Assembly: GCA_018380195.1 (NCBI GenBank)
Contig: JAGZUC010000006.1
Span: forward strand, 67,111-131,110
Length of the DNA stretch: 64,000 nt
DNA from: Collinsella sp.
GTDB lineage: Bacteria > Actinomycetota > Coriobacteriia > Coriobacteriales > Coriobacteriaceae
Direction of reading: 5' to 3'
Part shown: positions 25,946 through 34,295 of the stretch, piece by piece
Layout: each line of letters begins with the position of its first letter
Numbering within the stretch: position 1 is the stretch's first letter
The notes under the pieces: model-generated
Databases searched by the model: none
Told to the model about the DNA's origin: nothing
The model's input: the letters and a program-made list of their open reading frames with translations, nothing else
Position numbers and translations under genes: made by a program

Positions 25946-27250
25946 CTAGTCCATTTCTGCCTTGATGAGGTCGAGGGTGCGCTGGCAGTTTTCGCGGACG
26001 GGGCCGAGCATATGCTCGCGCAGGTCCGCCATGCCGGGCAGGTCGGCGTATTCGTCCATGACCTCTTCCATGCAAATGGGCACCTCGTAGGCGAGGTCCA
26101 TCATGGTCGCAAAGCAAAACTTCTCGGATAGCCCGGCATCGGTGAGTGCCGCCTCCAGCGCGGGGTCGCCCATACCGTGGTATCGGCGGATAGCGCCTGG
26201 ACCGATGCGCCCCACACGATTTTCGCCGCCAACGCTCATGGCAAGGCGCGCCCGGCGGCGCATGCGCTCGTATGCCAGCCCCGATGCGACATCGTACATG
26301 GGTGCGAGCGCCGCGTTTGTGCCTTTGCCAAGGATGAGCGAGTAGTTTTTAGCGTGTGCGTCAGGCGCTCCGATAATGGCGTTATAGAACAACATATAGG
26401 TAAAAAGCACAAGATTCATGTGGTGGGGGACTGTGTTAATCAGTCGTTCTTGGATGTCTCGTGTAGTTGGTCCTCCGTCGGCGGTGTATTTCTGGATTGG
26501 CAATACACCGAGCGCCTGGCAAAAGTCCTCCTGATGCAGCCTTTCGATATTTCCGCTGCTATTGACCATTCTGTCGTACCGTTCAACGACGAGCGCGGCT
26601 TCGTCTTCAAATGTGTAATAGGAGACGTTGGCAGTTGGAATGCCAACACGCCGAGCCGTTTTCATGCAGACGAATTCGTTTAAGGCCTGATGTTTGAACC
26701 CAACGACACCATTTTTGAAGATATGGGTAGTGGGGGATGACCCTAGACATTCGCACCATTGGCCATCATGCCAAGCTAGTGCAAATTTGCCTTGATTGCC
26801 GCCCAGGGACCAGCTTTCGTTGGAGCCCATCCATGTCTCTCTTTCGTCATCGCGAATTGCTTTGAGCTTGTGAGCGATTTGAGAATTGGTAAGCGGGCGG
26901 TATGCCGAGACCCTGCCGCGGGCGGCGTCTAATTGATCGGCTCGACAAAACTGAACGGCCCCCGCGCAGTCTAGACCGATATGGCACAAGAGGGCGACGG
27001 GGTTGTTGGATGCAACATCATGCTCGGTGGCAATAGCGCGACGCTGCTCTTGACTGTCGGGCAAAAGGCCAAATAGGAACGGGCGGACGATGCTATGGCC
27101 ATACGTGCGATTGGAAAGCGGCATTGTTAGCGATAACGGTGCTCCGCGATAGGTTGGGGCGTATGCAAAGCTGCAGAGTCCATGCTCGTCTTGGCGGAGA
27201 GTGCCGGCGATTTCGCCACAAATGAGGGTCGCGAGCTCCATCTCTGCCAT
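25946..27250 (-). CDS. hipA: HipA-family Ser/Thr kinase toxin
   Basis: Toxin of a type II toxin-antitoxin pair; HipA of E. coli phosphorylates glutamyl-tRNA synthetase and causes growth arrest. The N-terminal domain contains LSLTMPLSNRTY and PFLFGLLPDS, the HipA couple region. The nucleotide loop is SLGGNQGKFAL (about 147-157), followed by HIFK. The catalytic loop is NAIIGAPDAHAKNYSL (about 289-304) and the metal site PMYDVAS. The 434-residue length is normal. Its ATG follows the hipB stop with no gap, so translation is coupled. Several stretches look less GC-rich than the flanking housekeeping genes, which suggests acquisition. Confidence 0.92.
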   Translation of the reverse strand: MAEMELATLICGEIAGTLRQDEHGLCSFAYAPTYRGAPLSLTMPLSNRTYGHSIVRPFLFGLLPDSQEQRRAIATEHDVASNNPVALLCHIGLDCAGAVQFCRADQLDAARGRVSAYRPLTNSQIAHKLKAIRDDERETWMGSNESWSLGGNQGKFALAWHDGQWCECLGSSPTTHIFKNGVVGFKHQALNEFVCMKTARRVGIPTANVSYYTFEDEAALVVERYDRMVNSSGNIERLHQEDFCQALGVLPIQKYTADGGPTTRDIQERLINTVPHHMNLVLFTYMLFYNAIIGAPDAHAKNYSLILGKGTNAALAPMYDVASGLAYERMRRRARLAMSVGGENRVGRIGPGAIRRYHGMGDPALEAALTDAGLSEKFCFATMMDLAYEVPICMEEVMDEYADLPGMADLREHMLGPVRENCQRTLDLIKAEMD

Positions 27251-27682
27251 TTATTTCACAACCTTGCAGCCAAAGGAGAGGTTTGAAGTGCCGGAAAGGC
27301 CTTGCTCGGCTGCGATTTGGGCCAGCAAGGCACCATAGGAAGATGGCGTTCCTTGTCGAGTGGGTCGTCTGCCTGCGCTTGGCTTTGGCAGGGTATTCGA
27401 GTTCGCGATAGGGAGGTTCACTATCGTCGTCGGATGTTCGGAGGGCGATGCGATGGAGTCGTTATCGCTTTGCGCGAAGAGACCAATGCCGAGTGCGTTA
27501 AAGACGGTCAGCAACTTGTCGAGTCGAATGCCGGTGGCGTCTCCTAGCTCGAGCGATGCGAGCAGGCGTTCCGAAACACCGGCTTTTTTAGCGAGGGCGG
27601 CACGGGTGATCCCCTGCGCCTCGCGCGCCTGACGCACGTAGATGCCGGCTTGGCGCGGCGTGGTGATGGGAAGGGTATCCAT
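27251..27682 (-). CDS. hipB: HipB-family antitoxin, XRE helix-turn-helix
   Basis: Antitoxin and autorepressor of 143 residues. Residues about 10-70 form an XRE HTH: AGIYVRQAREAQGITRAALAKKAGVSERLLASLELGDATG. The C-terminal half is longer than in E. coli HipB (88 residues), Ser/Pro-rich, with a final SYGALLAQIAAEQ helix and a basic end that may contact the toxin. RBS AGGAGA precedes ATG 27682. Three identical-arm operators lie at 27698-27765, over its promoter. Confidence 0.9.
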   Translation of the reverse strand: MDTLPITTPRQAGIYVRQAREAQGITRAALAKKAGVSERLLASLELGDATGIRLDKLLTVFNALGIGLFAQSDNDSIASPSEHPTTIVNLPIANSNTLPKPSAGRRPTRQGTPSSYGALLAQIAAEQGLSGTSNLSFGCKVVK

Positions 27683-27697
27683 GGCAATCTCCTAACG

Positions 27698-27765
27698 TGC
27701 AGACTTTTGCATCCTAGTATGACATGCAAAAATCTGCATGAAAAGGCCTCATGCAAAACTCTGCA
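27698..27765 (-). promoter_or_regulatory. hipBA promoter with three phased operators
   Basis: Sites at 27698-27711, 27725-27738 and 27752-27765 all read TGCAAAAnTCTGCA on one strand (the first inverted), with centres exactly 27 bp apart. On the minus strand TTTTCA (27744-27739) and CATACT (27721-27716) form a promoter with 17-base spacing, and the middle site fills the spacer. Confidence 0.8.
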
Positions 27766-27772
27766 TGAGGCC
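27741..27772 (-). terminator. mntP terminator overlapping hipBA operator 3
   Basis: Perfect 11-bp arms GGCCTCATGCA and TGCATGAGGCC with a 6-base loop. The minus strand continues TTTTC. It lies 30 bases after the mntP stop. The stem-loop contains the whole third HipB-type site and its T-run is part of the hipBA -35 box. Confidence 0.75.
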
Positions 27773-27802
27773 TCATACGGACGTTTAGTTTTGAAGGGTG
27801 TT

Positions 27803-28387
27803 TTACAGCACCAAAATCCCTAGGTGCTCCAGCAAAATCTTGAGGCCGATGAGGATGAGCGCAACGCCGCCCACGATGGTGGCGGGCTTTTCGTAGCGCG
27901 CGCCAAAGATGCGGCCAATCGCCACGCCGGCAACGGAGAAGATGAAGGTCGTGATGCCTATGAGCGACACGGCGGGGACGATGTCGGCCGAGAGTGCGGC
28001 AAATGAGATGCCCACGGCCAGGGCGTCGATTGAGGTGGCGATGGCGAGGATCAGGTACTCACCCAGGTCAATCTTTTCGGCATCCTTGCCGTCGCTCTCG
28101 TCCTCATCCTCGTCCTCGGTAAAGGCCTCCCGCAGCATTTTGCCGCCGATGAAGGCCAAAAGGATAAAGGCGATCCAATGGTCGATGGGTCCGATGATGC
28201 CCATGAATTGACTGCCGAGCGCCCATCCGATTACGGGCATGCCGGCCTGAAAGCCGCCAAAGAACAGGCCGAGCACCACGGCGACTTTAAGGTTGATCTT
28301 CTTCATGCCAAGGCCCTTGCAGATGGAAACGGCAAAGGCGTCCATCGAAAGGCCAACGGCGAGCAACGCGAGCTCTGTGAGTCCCAT
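27803..28387 (-). CDS. mntP: Manganese efflux pump MntP
   Basis: Inner-membrane manganese exporter of 194 residues with six membrane helices in two similar halves. Conserved Asp and Gly residues sit in LSMDAFAVSICKGLG (first half) and TSIDALAVGISFA (second half), the LysE-superfamily MntP pattern. An acidic loop EDEDEDESDGKDAE separates the halves. GAGAGGGAG lies before ATG 28387. The leader carries a yybP-ykoY riboswitch, which fits induction by Mn2+. Confidence 0.93.
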   Translation of the reverse strand: MGLTELALLAVGLSMDAFAVSICKGLGMKKINLKVAVVLGLFFGGFQAGMPVIGWALGSQFMGIIGPIDHWIAFILLAFIGGKMLREAFTEDEDEDESDGKDAEKIDLGEYLILAIATSIDALAVGISFAALSADIVPAVSLIGITTFIFSVAGVAIGRIFGARYEKPATIVGGVALILIGLKILLEHLGILVL

Positions 28388-28440
28388 AGTCTGGCTCCCT
28401 CTCTGCGGGCGAACCCGCGTGTACTTCTGCCGGGGGAGCA

Positions 28441-28487
28441 ACAAAAAAGACCCGTGGCGTACGCGTTGCGCGCACAGCCACGAGTCT
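28441..28487 (-). terminator. Expression-platform terminator of the mntP riboswitch
   Basis: On the minus strand GACTCGTGGC pairs with GCCACGGGTC and is followed by TTTTTT. Its 5' arm shares bases with the conserved AACGAGAC end of the aptamer, so metal binding and terminator formation exclude each other. Confidence 0.8.
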
Positions 28488-28580
28488 CGTTCATTAAGGC
28501 AAGCCAGGCCGCATCGGCCAGTATGTTGACTTGCCGCGCCACCGGAGGCGAAACCGGCCACGCGACTACTCCCTCATTTA
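28484..28580 (-). ncRNA. yybP-ykoY manganese riboswitch
   Basis: The minus strand shows the conserved pieces in order: GGGAGTAG near 28573, TCAACATACTGGCC in the middle, a GGCC helix, and TTAATGAACGAGAC ending at 28484. This class binds Mn2+ and switches on manganese exporters. The gene downstream is mntP and an intrinsic terminator follows, so regulation is at transcription. Confidence 0.88.
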
Positions 28581-28736
28581 TGCGAATCCCGATGCTACCA
28601 CATAAGCAGCTCATTTGGATTGGGGCTCTCAGCTGTGTTCGCTCATTCTGTAAGCATCGGATTTTGCGGGCGTCACAGGGGCAAACCGTGAGAAACTTAT
28701 TGACGTTTATGGAGCGTATACGATGGGAGCGATGCC

Positions 28737-29804
28737 TTGGATAAGAACGAGCTGCAAAAGCGTATGGAACAGGCCATTCGCCTGACGGCACCTGGCCAGC
28801 CGATCCGCACCGCCCTCGACATGATCATTGCCGGTCACCTGGGTGCCCTTATCTGCGTCGGCGACACCGAAAACGTGCTTGCTGCCGGTAACGACGGCTT
28901 CCCGCTCAACATTTCGTTTACCTCGAACCGCCTGTTCGAGCTTTCCAAGATGGACGGCGCCATCGTTATCGATGGCGACCTCACCCAGATCCTGCGCGCC
29001 AACTTCCACCTCAATCCCGATCCCTCGCTTGCCACGAGTGAGACGGGCATGCGTCACCGTACTGCCGCTCGCATGTCGGTGCTCACCGATGCCATCGTGA
29101 TCTCGGTCTCGGCCCGTCGCGCCGTCGTTAACGTGTACGTTCACGGCAAGAGCTACGAGATCCAGCCCGTCACCACCATCATGAGCTCGGTCAACCAGCT
29201 CGTCGCCACGCTCCAGACCACCCGTCAGTCGCTCGACCGCTCCTTGCTGCGCCTGACGGCCCTTGAGCTCGACGACTACGTTACGCTCGCCGACATCACC
29301 GGCATCTTCTCGAGTTTCGAGATCATGCAACAGGCAAAGACCGAGCTTAAGGATTGCATCGTCAAGCTGGGTAACCAGGGCAAGCTCGTGCAGATGCAGC
29401 TCGAGCAGCTCGCGGGCTCCAGCATGGATACCGAATACGACTTGATGATCCGCGACTACGCAAGCGATTCCTCTGAGGCCAACGCCGAGAAGATCCGCGC
29501 TGAGCTTGCCCGTATGACGCCTAAGGACCTATCCGACCCGCAGCACGTGGCGGCAGTTCTGGGCTATGACGACCTGGACGAGGACTCCGTCATGACGCCG
29601 CTGGGCCTGCGCACGCTTTCGCGCGTGTCCGTCGTGCGTGACGGCGTGGCCGAGAAGATCGTCGACGAGTACGGCTCGCTGCAGGAGCTCATGGACGACA
29701 TCAGCGAGGATCCGGAGCGCCTGGGCGACTTTGGCGTTAACAACCCTGCCATTCTTGCGGACTCCCTGTACCGCATGAAGGGCACCAAACAGGGGAACGC
29801 ATAA
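28737..29804 (+). CDS. disA: DNA integrity scanning diadenylate cyclase
   Basis: Makes the second messenger c-di-AMP and scans DNA for branched structures. The 355 residues carry an N-terminal DAC domain (about 1-145) with MDGAIVIDGDL and GMRHRTAARMS, the DGA and RHR active-site motifs; a helical spine; and a C-terminal HhH DNA-binding domain. The start is TTG 28737 with GGGAG 7 bases upstream; no ATG in frame fits. It overlaps ispD by one base (TAATG). In Bacillus the same order disA-ispD-ispF is found, with radA ahead of disA; radA is not seen here. Confidence 0.94.
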   Translation: MDKNELQKRMEQAIRLTAPGQPIRTALDMIIAGHLGALICVGDTENVLAAGNDGFPLNISFTSNRLFELSKMDGAIVIDGDLTQILRANFHLNPDPSLATSETGMRHRTAARMSVLTDAIVISVSARRAVVNVYVHGKSYEIQPVTTIMSSVNQLVATLQTTRQSLDRSLLRLTALELDDYVTLADITGIFSSFEIMQQAKTELKDCIVKLGNQGKLVQMQLEQLAGSSMDTEYDLMIRDYASDSSEANAEKIRAELARMTPKDLSDPQHVAAVLGYDDLDEDSVMTPLGLRTLSRVSVVRDGVAEKIVDEYGSLQELMDDISEDPERLGDFGVNNPAILADSLYRMKGTKQGNA

Positions 29805-30532
29805 TGGCGCCCGTATGCGCCGTGGTCGTTGCCGGTGGCAGCGGCCAGCGCTTTGGAAATCCCGGCGGCAAGCAGCTCGTTAACGTGGCGGGCCGTCCGC
29901 TCATGAGCTGGTCCATCCGTGCGTTCGATCGTAGCGACAAGGTCGGCCACATCGTCGTGGTTTGCCCTGCCGAGCGCCGTGCCGAGATGCGCCGCCTTGC
30001 CATCGACCCGTTTGACTATGACACGCCCATCAGCTTTGCCGATGCCGGCGATACCCGCCAGGATTCCACCCGTGCCGGCGTGCATGCGGTTCCGGCGGGC
30101 TTTGAATACGTTGCCATTCACGATGGTGCTCGTCCGCTCATTACGACCGAGGCCATCGACCACGCGATCGACGTGCTTGTGGGCGACCGCGCCCTCGACG
30201 GTGTCGTGTGCGGTCAGCCCGCGATCGACACGCTCAAGATCGTCGATGGCGACAACATCGTCGAGACGCCGCCGCGCGAGCTGTACTGGGCCGCGCAGAC
30301 GCCGCAGATCTTTAGCGTCGATGCTATGAAGCGCGCCCATGCCGCGGCGATTGCCGAGGGCTTTATCGGTACTGACGATTCATCGCTGGTCGAGCGCATG
30401 GGCGGGCGCGTCCGCTGTGTCCAGAGCCCGCGCGATAACCTTAAGGTGACGGTGCCCGAGGACCTGCGTCCCGTAACCGCGATTCTGCTTGGCCGCATGG
30501 CCGAGGGAGAGGACCTTCCCCATGTTCAGTAA
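29804..30532 (+). CDS. ispD: 2-C-methyl-D-erythritol 4-phosphate cytidylyltransferase
   Basis: Third MEP-pathway enzyme; joins CTP and MEP. The N-terminal CTP loop is VVVAGGSGQRFGNPGGKQLV. Other signatures are DTRQDSTRAG, VAIHDGARPL and AAQTPQIF. The normal bacterial loop is AAGxGxRMG; here the first Ala is Val. At 242 residues it is normal in size. It overlaps disA by one base and ispF by 11 bases, so it lies inside a tight operon. Confidence 0.93.
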   Translation: MAPVCAVVVAGGSGQRFGNPGGKQLVNVAGRPLMSWSIRAFDRSDKVGHIVVVCPAERRAEMRRLAIDPFDYDTPISFADAGDTRQDSTRAGVHAVPAGFEYVAIHDGARPLITTEAIDHAIDVLVGDRALDGVVCGQPAIDTLKIVDGDNIVETPPRELYWAAQTPQIFSVDAMKRAHAAAIAEGFIGTDDSSLVERMGGRVRCVQSPRDNLKVTVPEDLRPVTAILLGRMAEGEDLPHVQ

Positions 30533-31016
30533 CCTGCGCATTGGCCATGGCTACGACGTCCACCGTCTGGTGGAGGGGCGTCGATGTATCATCGGCGGTG
30601 TCGACATTCCCTACGAGCGCGGCCTGCTGGGCCACTCGGATGCCGATGTGCTCGCGCACGCCTTGGCCGACGCTATTCTGGGCGCCTGCCGCGGGGGAGA
30701 CATCGGCAAGCTATTCCCCGATACCGACCCCGCCTATGAGGGTGCCGATTCGATGGTGCTGCTCGCTCGCGTGATGGACTATGCGCGCGAGCTGGGCTTC
30801 GAGTTTGTCGATGCCGATTGCACCATTGCCTGCCAGCAACCCAAGATCACCCCGCACCGCGATGCCATGCGCGCCAACCTTGCCCATGCCCTGGGCGTTG
30901 ACGTCGAAAACGTGGGCGTCGCCGCCACTACGACCGAAAAGCTCGGTTGGGAAGGCCAGGGCGAGGGAATCGGCGCCTGGGCCGTCTGCCTGCTACAGAA
31001 AACCGTTAAGGAGTAA
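30522..31016 (+). CDS. ispF: 2-C-methyl-D-erythritol 2,4-cyclodiphosphate synthase
   Basis: Fifth MEP-pathway enzyme; zinc trimer. RIGHGYDVHRL supplies the Asp and His metal ligands, GLLGHSDADVLAHAL the third. IGKLFPDTDPAY and TTEKLGWEGQGEGIGA complete the signature. 164 residues. ATG 30522 has GGGAGAGGA upstream and overlaps ispD, so translation is probably coupled. cysS follows 3 bases after the stop. Confidence 0.95.
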   Translation: MFSNLRIGHGYDVHRLVEGRRCIIGGVDIPYERGLLGHSDADVLAHALADAILGACRGGDIGKLFPDTDPAYEGADSMVLLARVMDYARELGFEFVDADCTIACQQPKITPHRDAMRANLAHALGVDVENVGVAATTTEKLGWEGQGEGIGAWAVCLLQKTVKE

Positions 31017-31019
31017 CGA

Positions 31020-32486
31020 ATGCGTATCTACAACAGCGCTACCCATAAAAAGGAAGAGTTCCAGCCCATCGAGTCCGGCAAGGTCCGCATGTACGTGTGC
31101 GGCCCCACGGTCTACGACAACATCCACATCGGCAACGCCCGCACGTTCATCAGCTTTGACGTGATTCGCCGCTGGCTCATCGCGAGCGGCTACGAGGTCA
31201 CGTTCGCCCAGAACCTCACCGATGTCGACGACAAGATCATCAAGCGCGCCAACGAGCAGGGCCGTACGGCCGCCGAGGTCGCGACGGAGTTCTCCGACAA
31301 GTTCATCGGCGTCATGCGCGCCGCCAACGTGCTCGATCCCGATGTGCGCCCCCGCGCCACCAAGGAGATCGGCCCCATGATCGCCATGATCAAGACGCTT
31401 ATCGAGCAGGGCCACGCTTACGCAGCCGATAACGGCGATGTGTACTTTGTCGTGCGCAGCGATCCCAACTATGGTCAGGTCTCGGGCCGCAACATCGACG
31501 ACCTTATGGTTGGCGCACGCATTGAGGAGAACGAGGACAAGAACGACCCGCTCGACTTTGCCCTGTGGAAGGCCGCCAAGCCCGGCGAGCCCAGCTGGCC
31601 GAGCCCCTGGGGCGAGGGCCGTCCCGGTTGGCACACCGAGTGCGCCGCCATGGTGCATCGCTACCTGGGCACTCCGATCGACATCCACGGCGGCGGCTCC
31701 GACCTTGCCTTCCCGCATCACGAGAACGAGTGCGCTCAGGCCACCTGCGCCTGGCACCAGGGCTTCTCCAACACCTGGATGCACACGGGCATGCTGCTGG
31801 TAGACGGCGAGAAGATGTCCAAGTCGCTCGGCAACTTCTTTACGCTGGCCGAGGTCCTCGAGCAGCACTCCGCTGCCGCCCTGCGCCTGCTGATGCTGCA
31901 GACGAGCTATCGCTCGCCGCTCGACTTTTCTTGGGAGCGCCTGGAGGGTGCCGAGAACTCGCTCACGCGTATCGCCGGTACGGTCGAGAACCTGCGCTGG
32001 GCCGCGAACCATGCGACGGCCGATGCCGATGAGGCAGCATCCGAGGCGTTTGCCGCCAAGGCCGCCGAGACCCGTGCCACCTTTAAGGAGTGCATGGACG
32101 ACGACTTTAACACCGCCGGTGCCATGGGTGCTGTCTTTGGCTTTGTGACCGAGTGCAACCAGTACCTGGAGCAGGCGGGCGATGCTGCCGACAAGGCCGC
32201 AGTCCTGGCTGCCGCCGATACGCTGGCCGAGCTGCTCGATACGTTTGGCGTTGAGCTTCCCGAGCCCAAGGTCGAGTTGCCGCTGGGCCTGCTGGGCGTT
32301 GCCGCCGGTTTGGTTGCCTACACGGGCGACGACGTGGACGAGGCCGCTGCCAAGATTCTCGAGGCCCGTGCCGAGGCCCGTGCCGCCAAGAACTGGGATC
32401 TGGCCGACGCCATCCGCGACCAGCTCAAGGACCTCGGGCTGACGATCGAGGATACTGCCGCCGGCACCCGTATCAAATCTCTCTAA
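31020..32486 (+). CDS. cysS: Cysteinyl-tRNA synthetase
   Basis: Class I synthetase that charges tRNA-Cys. MYVCGPTVYDNIHIGNAR holds the first zinc cysteine and the HIGH motif (HIGN). WHTECAAM and FPHHENECAQ give the other zinc ligands, and EKMSKSLGNF is the KMSKS loop. It has 488 residues with the usual helical C-terminal anticodon part. It is the last gene of the disA-ispD-ispF-cysS run, and a palindrome starts 6 bases after its stop. Confidence 0.96.
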   Translation: MRIYNSATHKKEEFQPIESGKVRMYVCGPTVYDNIHIGNARTFISFDVIRRWLIASGYEVTFAQNLTDVDDKIIKRANEQGRTAAEVATEFSDKFIGVMRAANVLDPDVRPRATKEIGPMIAMIKTLIEQGHAYAADNGDVYFVVRSDPNYGQVSGRNIDDLMVGARIEENEDKNDPLDFALWKAAKPGEPSWPSPWGEGRPGWHTECAAMVHRYLGTPIDIHGGGSDLAFPHHENECAQATCAWHQGFSNTWMHTGMLLVDGEKMSKSLGNFFTLAEVLEQHSAAALRLLMLQTSYRSPLDFSWERLEGAENSLTRIAGTVENLRWAANHATADADEAASEAFAAKAAETRATFKECMDDDFNTAGAMGAVFGFVTECNQYLEQAGDAADKAAVLAAADTLAELLDTFGVELPEPKVELPLGLLGVAAGLVAYTGDDVDEAAAKILEARAEARAAKNWDLADAIRDQLKDLGLTIEDTAAGTRIKSL

Positions 32487-32492
32487 TCCCCG

Positions 32493-32594
32493 CGGGTTTC
32501 CCAAGCACCCGACCTTGCCGTTCAAACCGTCGCTCGCGTACTCAAGTACGCGTCGCTCCTCTTTCACGGCAATCTCGGGCACTTGGAAAACCCG
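32493..32594. repeat. 102-bp nested palindrome after cysS
   Basis: Outer arms of about 29 bp (32493-32521 with 32566-32594) pair with a few mismatches. An inner perfect hairpin GCGTACT/AGTACGC sits at the centre. It has no T-run and looks like a repeat-family element rather than a terminator. Confidence 0.75.
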
Positions 32595-32597
32595 TAC

Positions 32598-32641
32598 CGA
32601 CCGCTTGGGCTATTCGTCTTAAGCGGTCGCTTCTTTTGTCT
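32598..32641 (+). terminator. Terminator after cysS
   Basis: GACCGCTT and AAGCGGTC around a 14-base loop, then GCTTCTTTTG. Confidence 0.7.
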
Positions 32642-32672
32642 TGTTTGAAATTTTTTTAAAGGAGGCCGTCCT

Positions 32673-33587
32673 ATGGTCGACAATCGCAAGCGTGCGCCTC
32701 GTGGCGGCAAGCAGGCTGCTTCTGGCTCGCGTCCGATTCGCCGCAACGACCGCGCTGCCGCTCCCAAGGGCCAGCGCGAGCGCTCCCAGGCCGCACGTCC
32801 TCAGCGCGATCGCAACCGCGACAACGTTCAGGTCCCCAAGGGCGAGTTTATCGAAGGTCGCCGTGCTGCCGCCGAGGCGCTGCGTACCGGCTTTCCCGTC
32901 AAGTGCGCGCTCATCGCCGAGGGCGGGGAGCGCGATGCCGCCCTGTCTCGTCTGGTCGACGACCTCAACGCCGCGGGTGTCCGCATTAAGTATGTGCCGC
33001 GCGCGCAGCTCGATGCGCTGTCGAGCCATGGCGCTCACCAGGGTATTGCGCTCGAGGTTGGCAACTTCCCCTATGCCGACGTCGCCGACATCCTCGGCCG
33101 CGCGGGTGACGGACCGGCGCTCGTCGTCGTGCTCGATCATGTGACCGACGACGGTAACTTTGGTGCCATTGTGCGCTCTGCCGAGGTCGTGGGCGCGGCG
33201 GGCGTCATCATTGCCAACAAGCGCGCCGCCGGCGTGACCGTTGGCAGCTACAAGACTTCTGCCGGTGCTGTCATGCACCTGCCTATCGCACAGGTTCCCA
33301 ATATCGCCCGTGCGCTCGATGACCTCAAGGCCGCTGGCTTTTGGGTGGGCGGTGCCTCCGAGCACGCCGAGGGCAGCTGCTGGGATGCTCCCTTCGAGGG
33401 CCGCGTGGCGCTCGTCATGGGCTCCGAGGGCGACGGCATCTCGCGCCTGGTGCTTGAGAAATGCGACTTTTTGACCAAGCTTCCCCAGCGCGGCATGACC
33501 GAGAGCCTCAATGTTGCCCAGGCGACAACGGCGCTGTGCTTTGAGTGGCTGCGCCGCAATGCCGGCGAGCTCATGGGGGAGGAGTAG
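32673..33587 (+). CDS. rlmB: 23S rRNA 2'-O-methyltransferase, RlmB/SpoU family
   Basis: SAM-dependent SPOUT methyltransferase expected to modify G2251 of 23S rRNA. The first 50 residues are a basic, disordered-looking tail; then EFIEGRRAAAEALR begins the L30e-like substrate domain. The knotted SAM domain shows DHVTDDGNFGAIVRSAE, LVMGSEGDGISR and TESLNVAQATTALCFEW. 304 residues. AAAGGAGG lies 7 bases before the ATG. It precedes yacP by 3 bases, the same pair as in Bacillus (rlmB-yacP). The mrnC gene usually between cysS and rlmB is missing. Confidence 0.92.
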   Translation: MVDNRKRAPRGGKQAASGSRPIRRNDRAAAPKGQRERSQAARPQRDRNRDNVQVPKGEFIEGRRAAAEALRTGFPVKCALIAEGGERDAALSRLVDDLNAAGVRIKYVPRAQLDALSSHGAHQGIALEVGNFPYADVADILGRAGDGPALVVVLDHVTDDGNFGAIVRSAEVVGAAGVIIANKRAAGVTVGSYKTSAGAVMHLPIAQVPNIARALDDLKAAGFWVGGASEHAEGSCWDAPFEGRVALVMGSEGDGISRLVLEKCDFLTKLPQRGMTESLNVAQATTALCFEWLRRNAGELMGEE

Positions 33588-33590
33588 CGC

Positions 33591-34268
33591 ATGTCCAAGA
33601 AGAACCGCGCCAAGTCCAAGGCCAAGCGCTTTGGCGAGGGCTCGGCCAAGCCGATTGTTTCGGCTGCGACCTATGGCGTGGGCGGCAATGCGTTTGCGCA
33701 GGCTATCGCCGACCCAGTCTCGACGGTGCACTCCAACAAGCCCGAGCTGCTGGTGGTCGACGGTTACAACGTGATCCACTGCACGCCGCGCTACGAAAAG
33801 CTCGTGTACGACCATTCCGACGATCCGTATTCCAGCGACGTTCACGATATGGCGCGCACTGCCCTCATCAACGACGTTGCCGCGTTTGCCCAAGGCCGCT
33901 ACGAGGCCGTAATCGTGTTTGACGGCGCGGGCAATATCTCCAGCGAGCGCCCCAATCTGCCGGCCCGTGGCGTGCGCATCGAGTTTTCGCCGACGGGCGT
34001 CTCTGCCGATACCGTGGTGCAGAAGCTCTGTATCGAGGCACGCGAGGAAGGCCGCGCGTGCTCCGTGGTATCGAGTGACGGCACGATCCAGGCCGTCGTC
34101 ATGGGCAAGGGCGTTACGCGCATCTCGAGCCGTATGCTGGTGGACGAGATCAAACAGATCGATAACGACGTTCACGAGGCAGAGGAAGCTCCGCAGATCA
34201 AGATGACCCTGGGCAGCCGCCTGAGCCCCGATGCCCTGGCCAAGCTCAAGGCCCTGCGCGGACGGTAG
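33591..34268 (+). CDS. yacP: YacP/Rae1-type NYN-domain ribonuclease
   Basis: PIN/NYN-like endonuclease. In Bacillus, Rae1 (YacP) enters the ribosome A site and cuts mRNA. Residues about 45-225 carry LLVVDGYNVIH, AVIVFDGAGN, SADTVVQKLCIEA and VSSDGTIQAVVMGKG, the four acidic NYN motifs. The first 45 residues are a basic extension not usual for Rae1. 225 residues. Its ribosome site lies inside the end of rlmB. The next gene is convergent after 27 bases. Confidence 0.9.
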   Translation: MSKKNRAKSKAKRFGEGSAKPIVSAATYGVGGNAFAQAIADPVSTVHSNKPELLVVDGYNVIHCTPRYEKLVYDHSDDPYSSDVHDMARTALINDVAAFAQGRYEAVIVFDGAGNISSERPNLPARGVRIEFSPTGVSADTVVQKLCIEAREEGRACSVVSSDGTIQAVVMGKGVTRISSRMLVDEIKQIDNDVHEAEEAPQIKMTLGSRLSPDALAKLKALRGR

Positions 34269-34295
34269 GGGAGCTGACGGCGCGACGCTGTCTCG

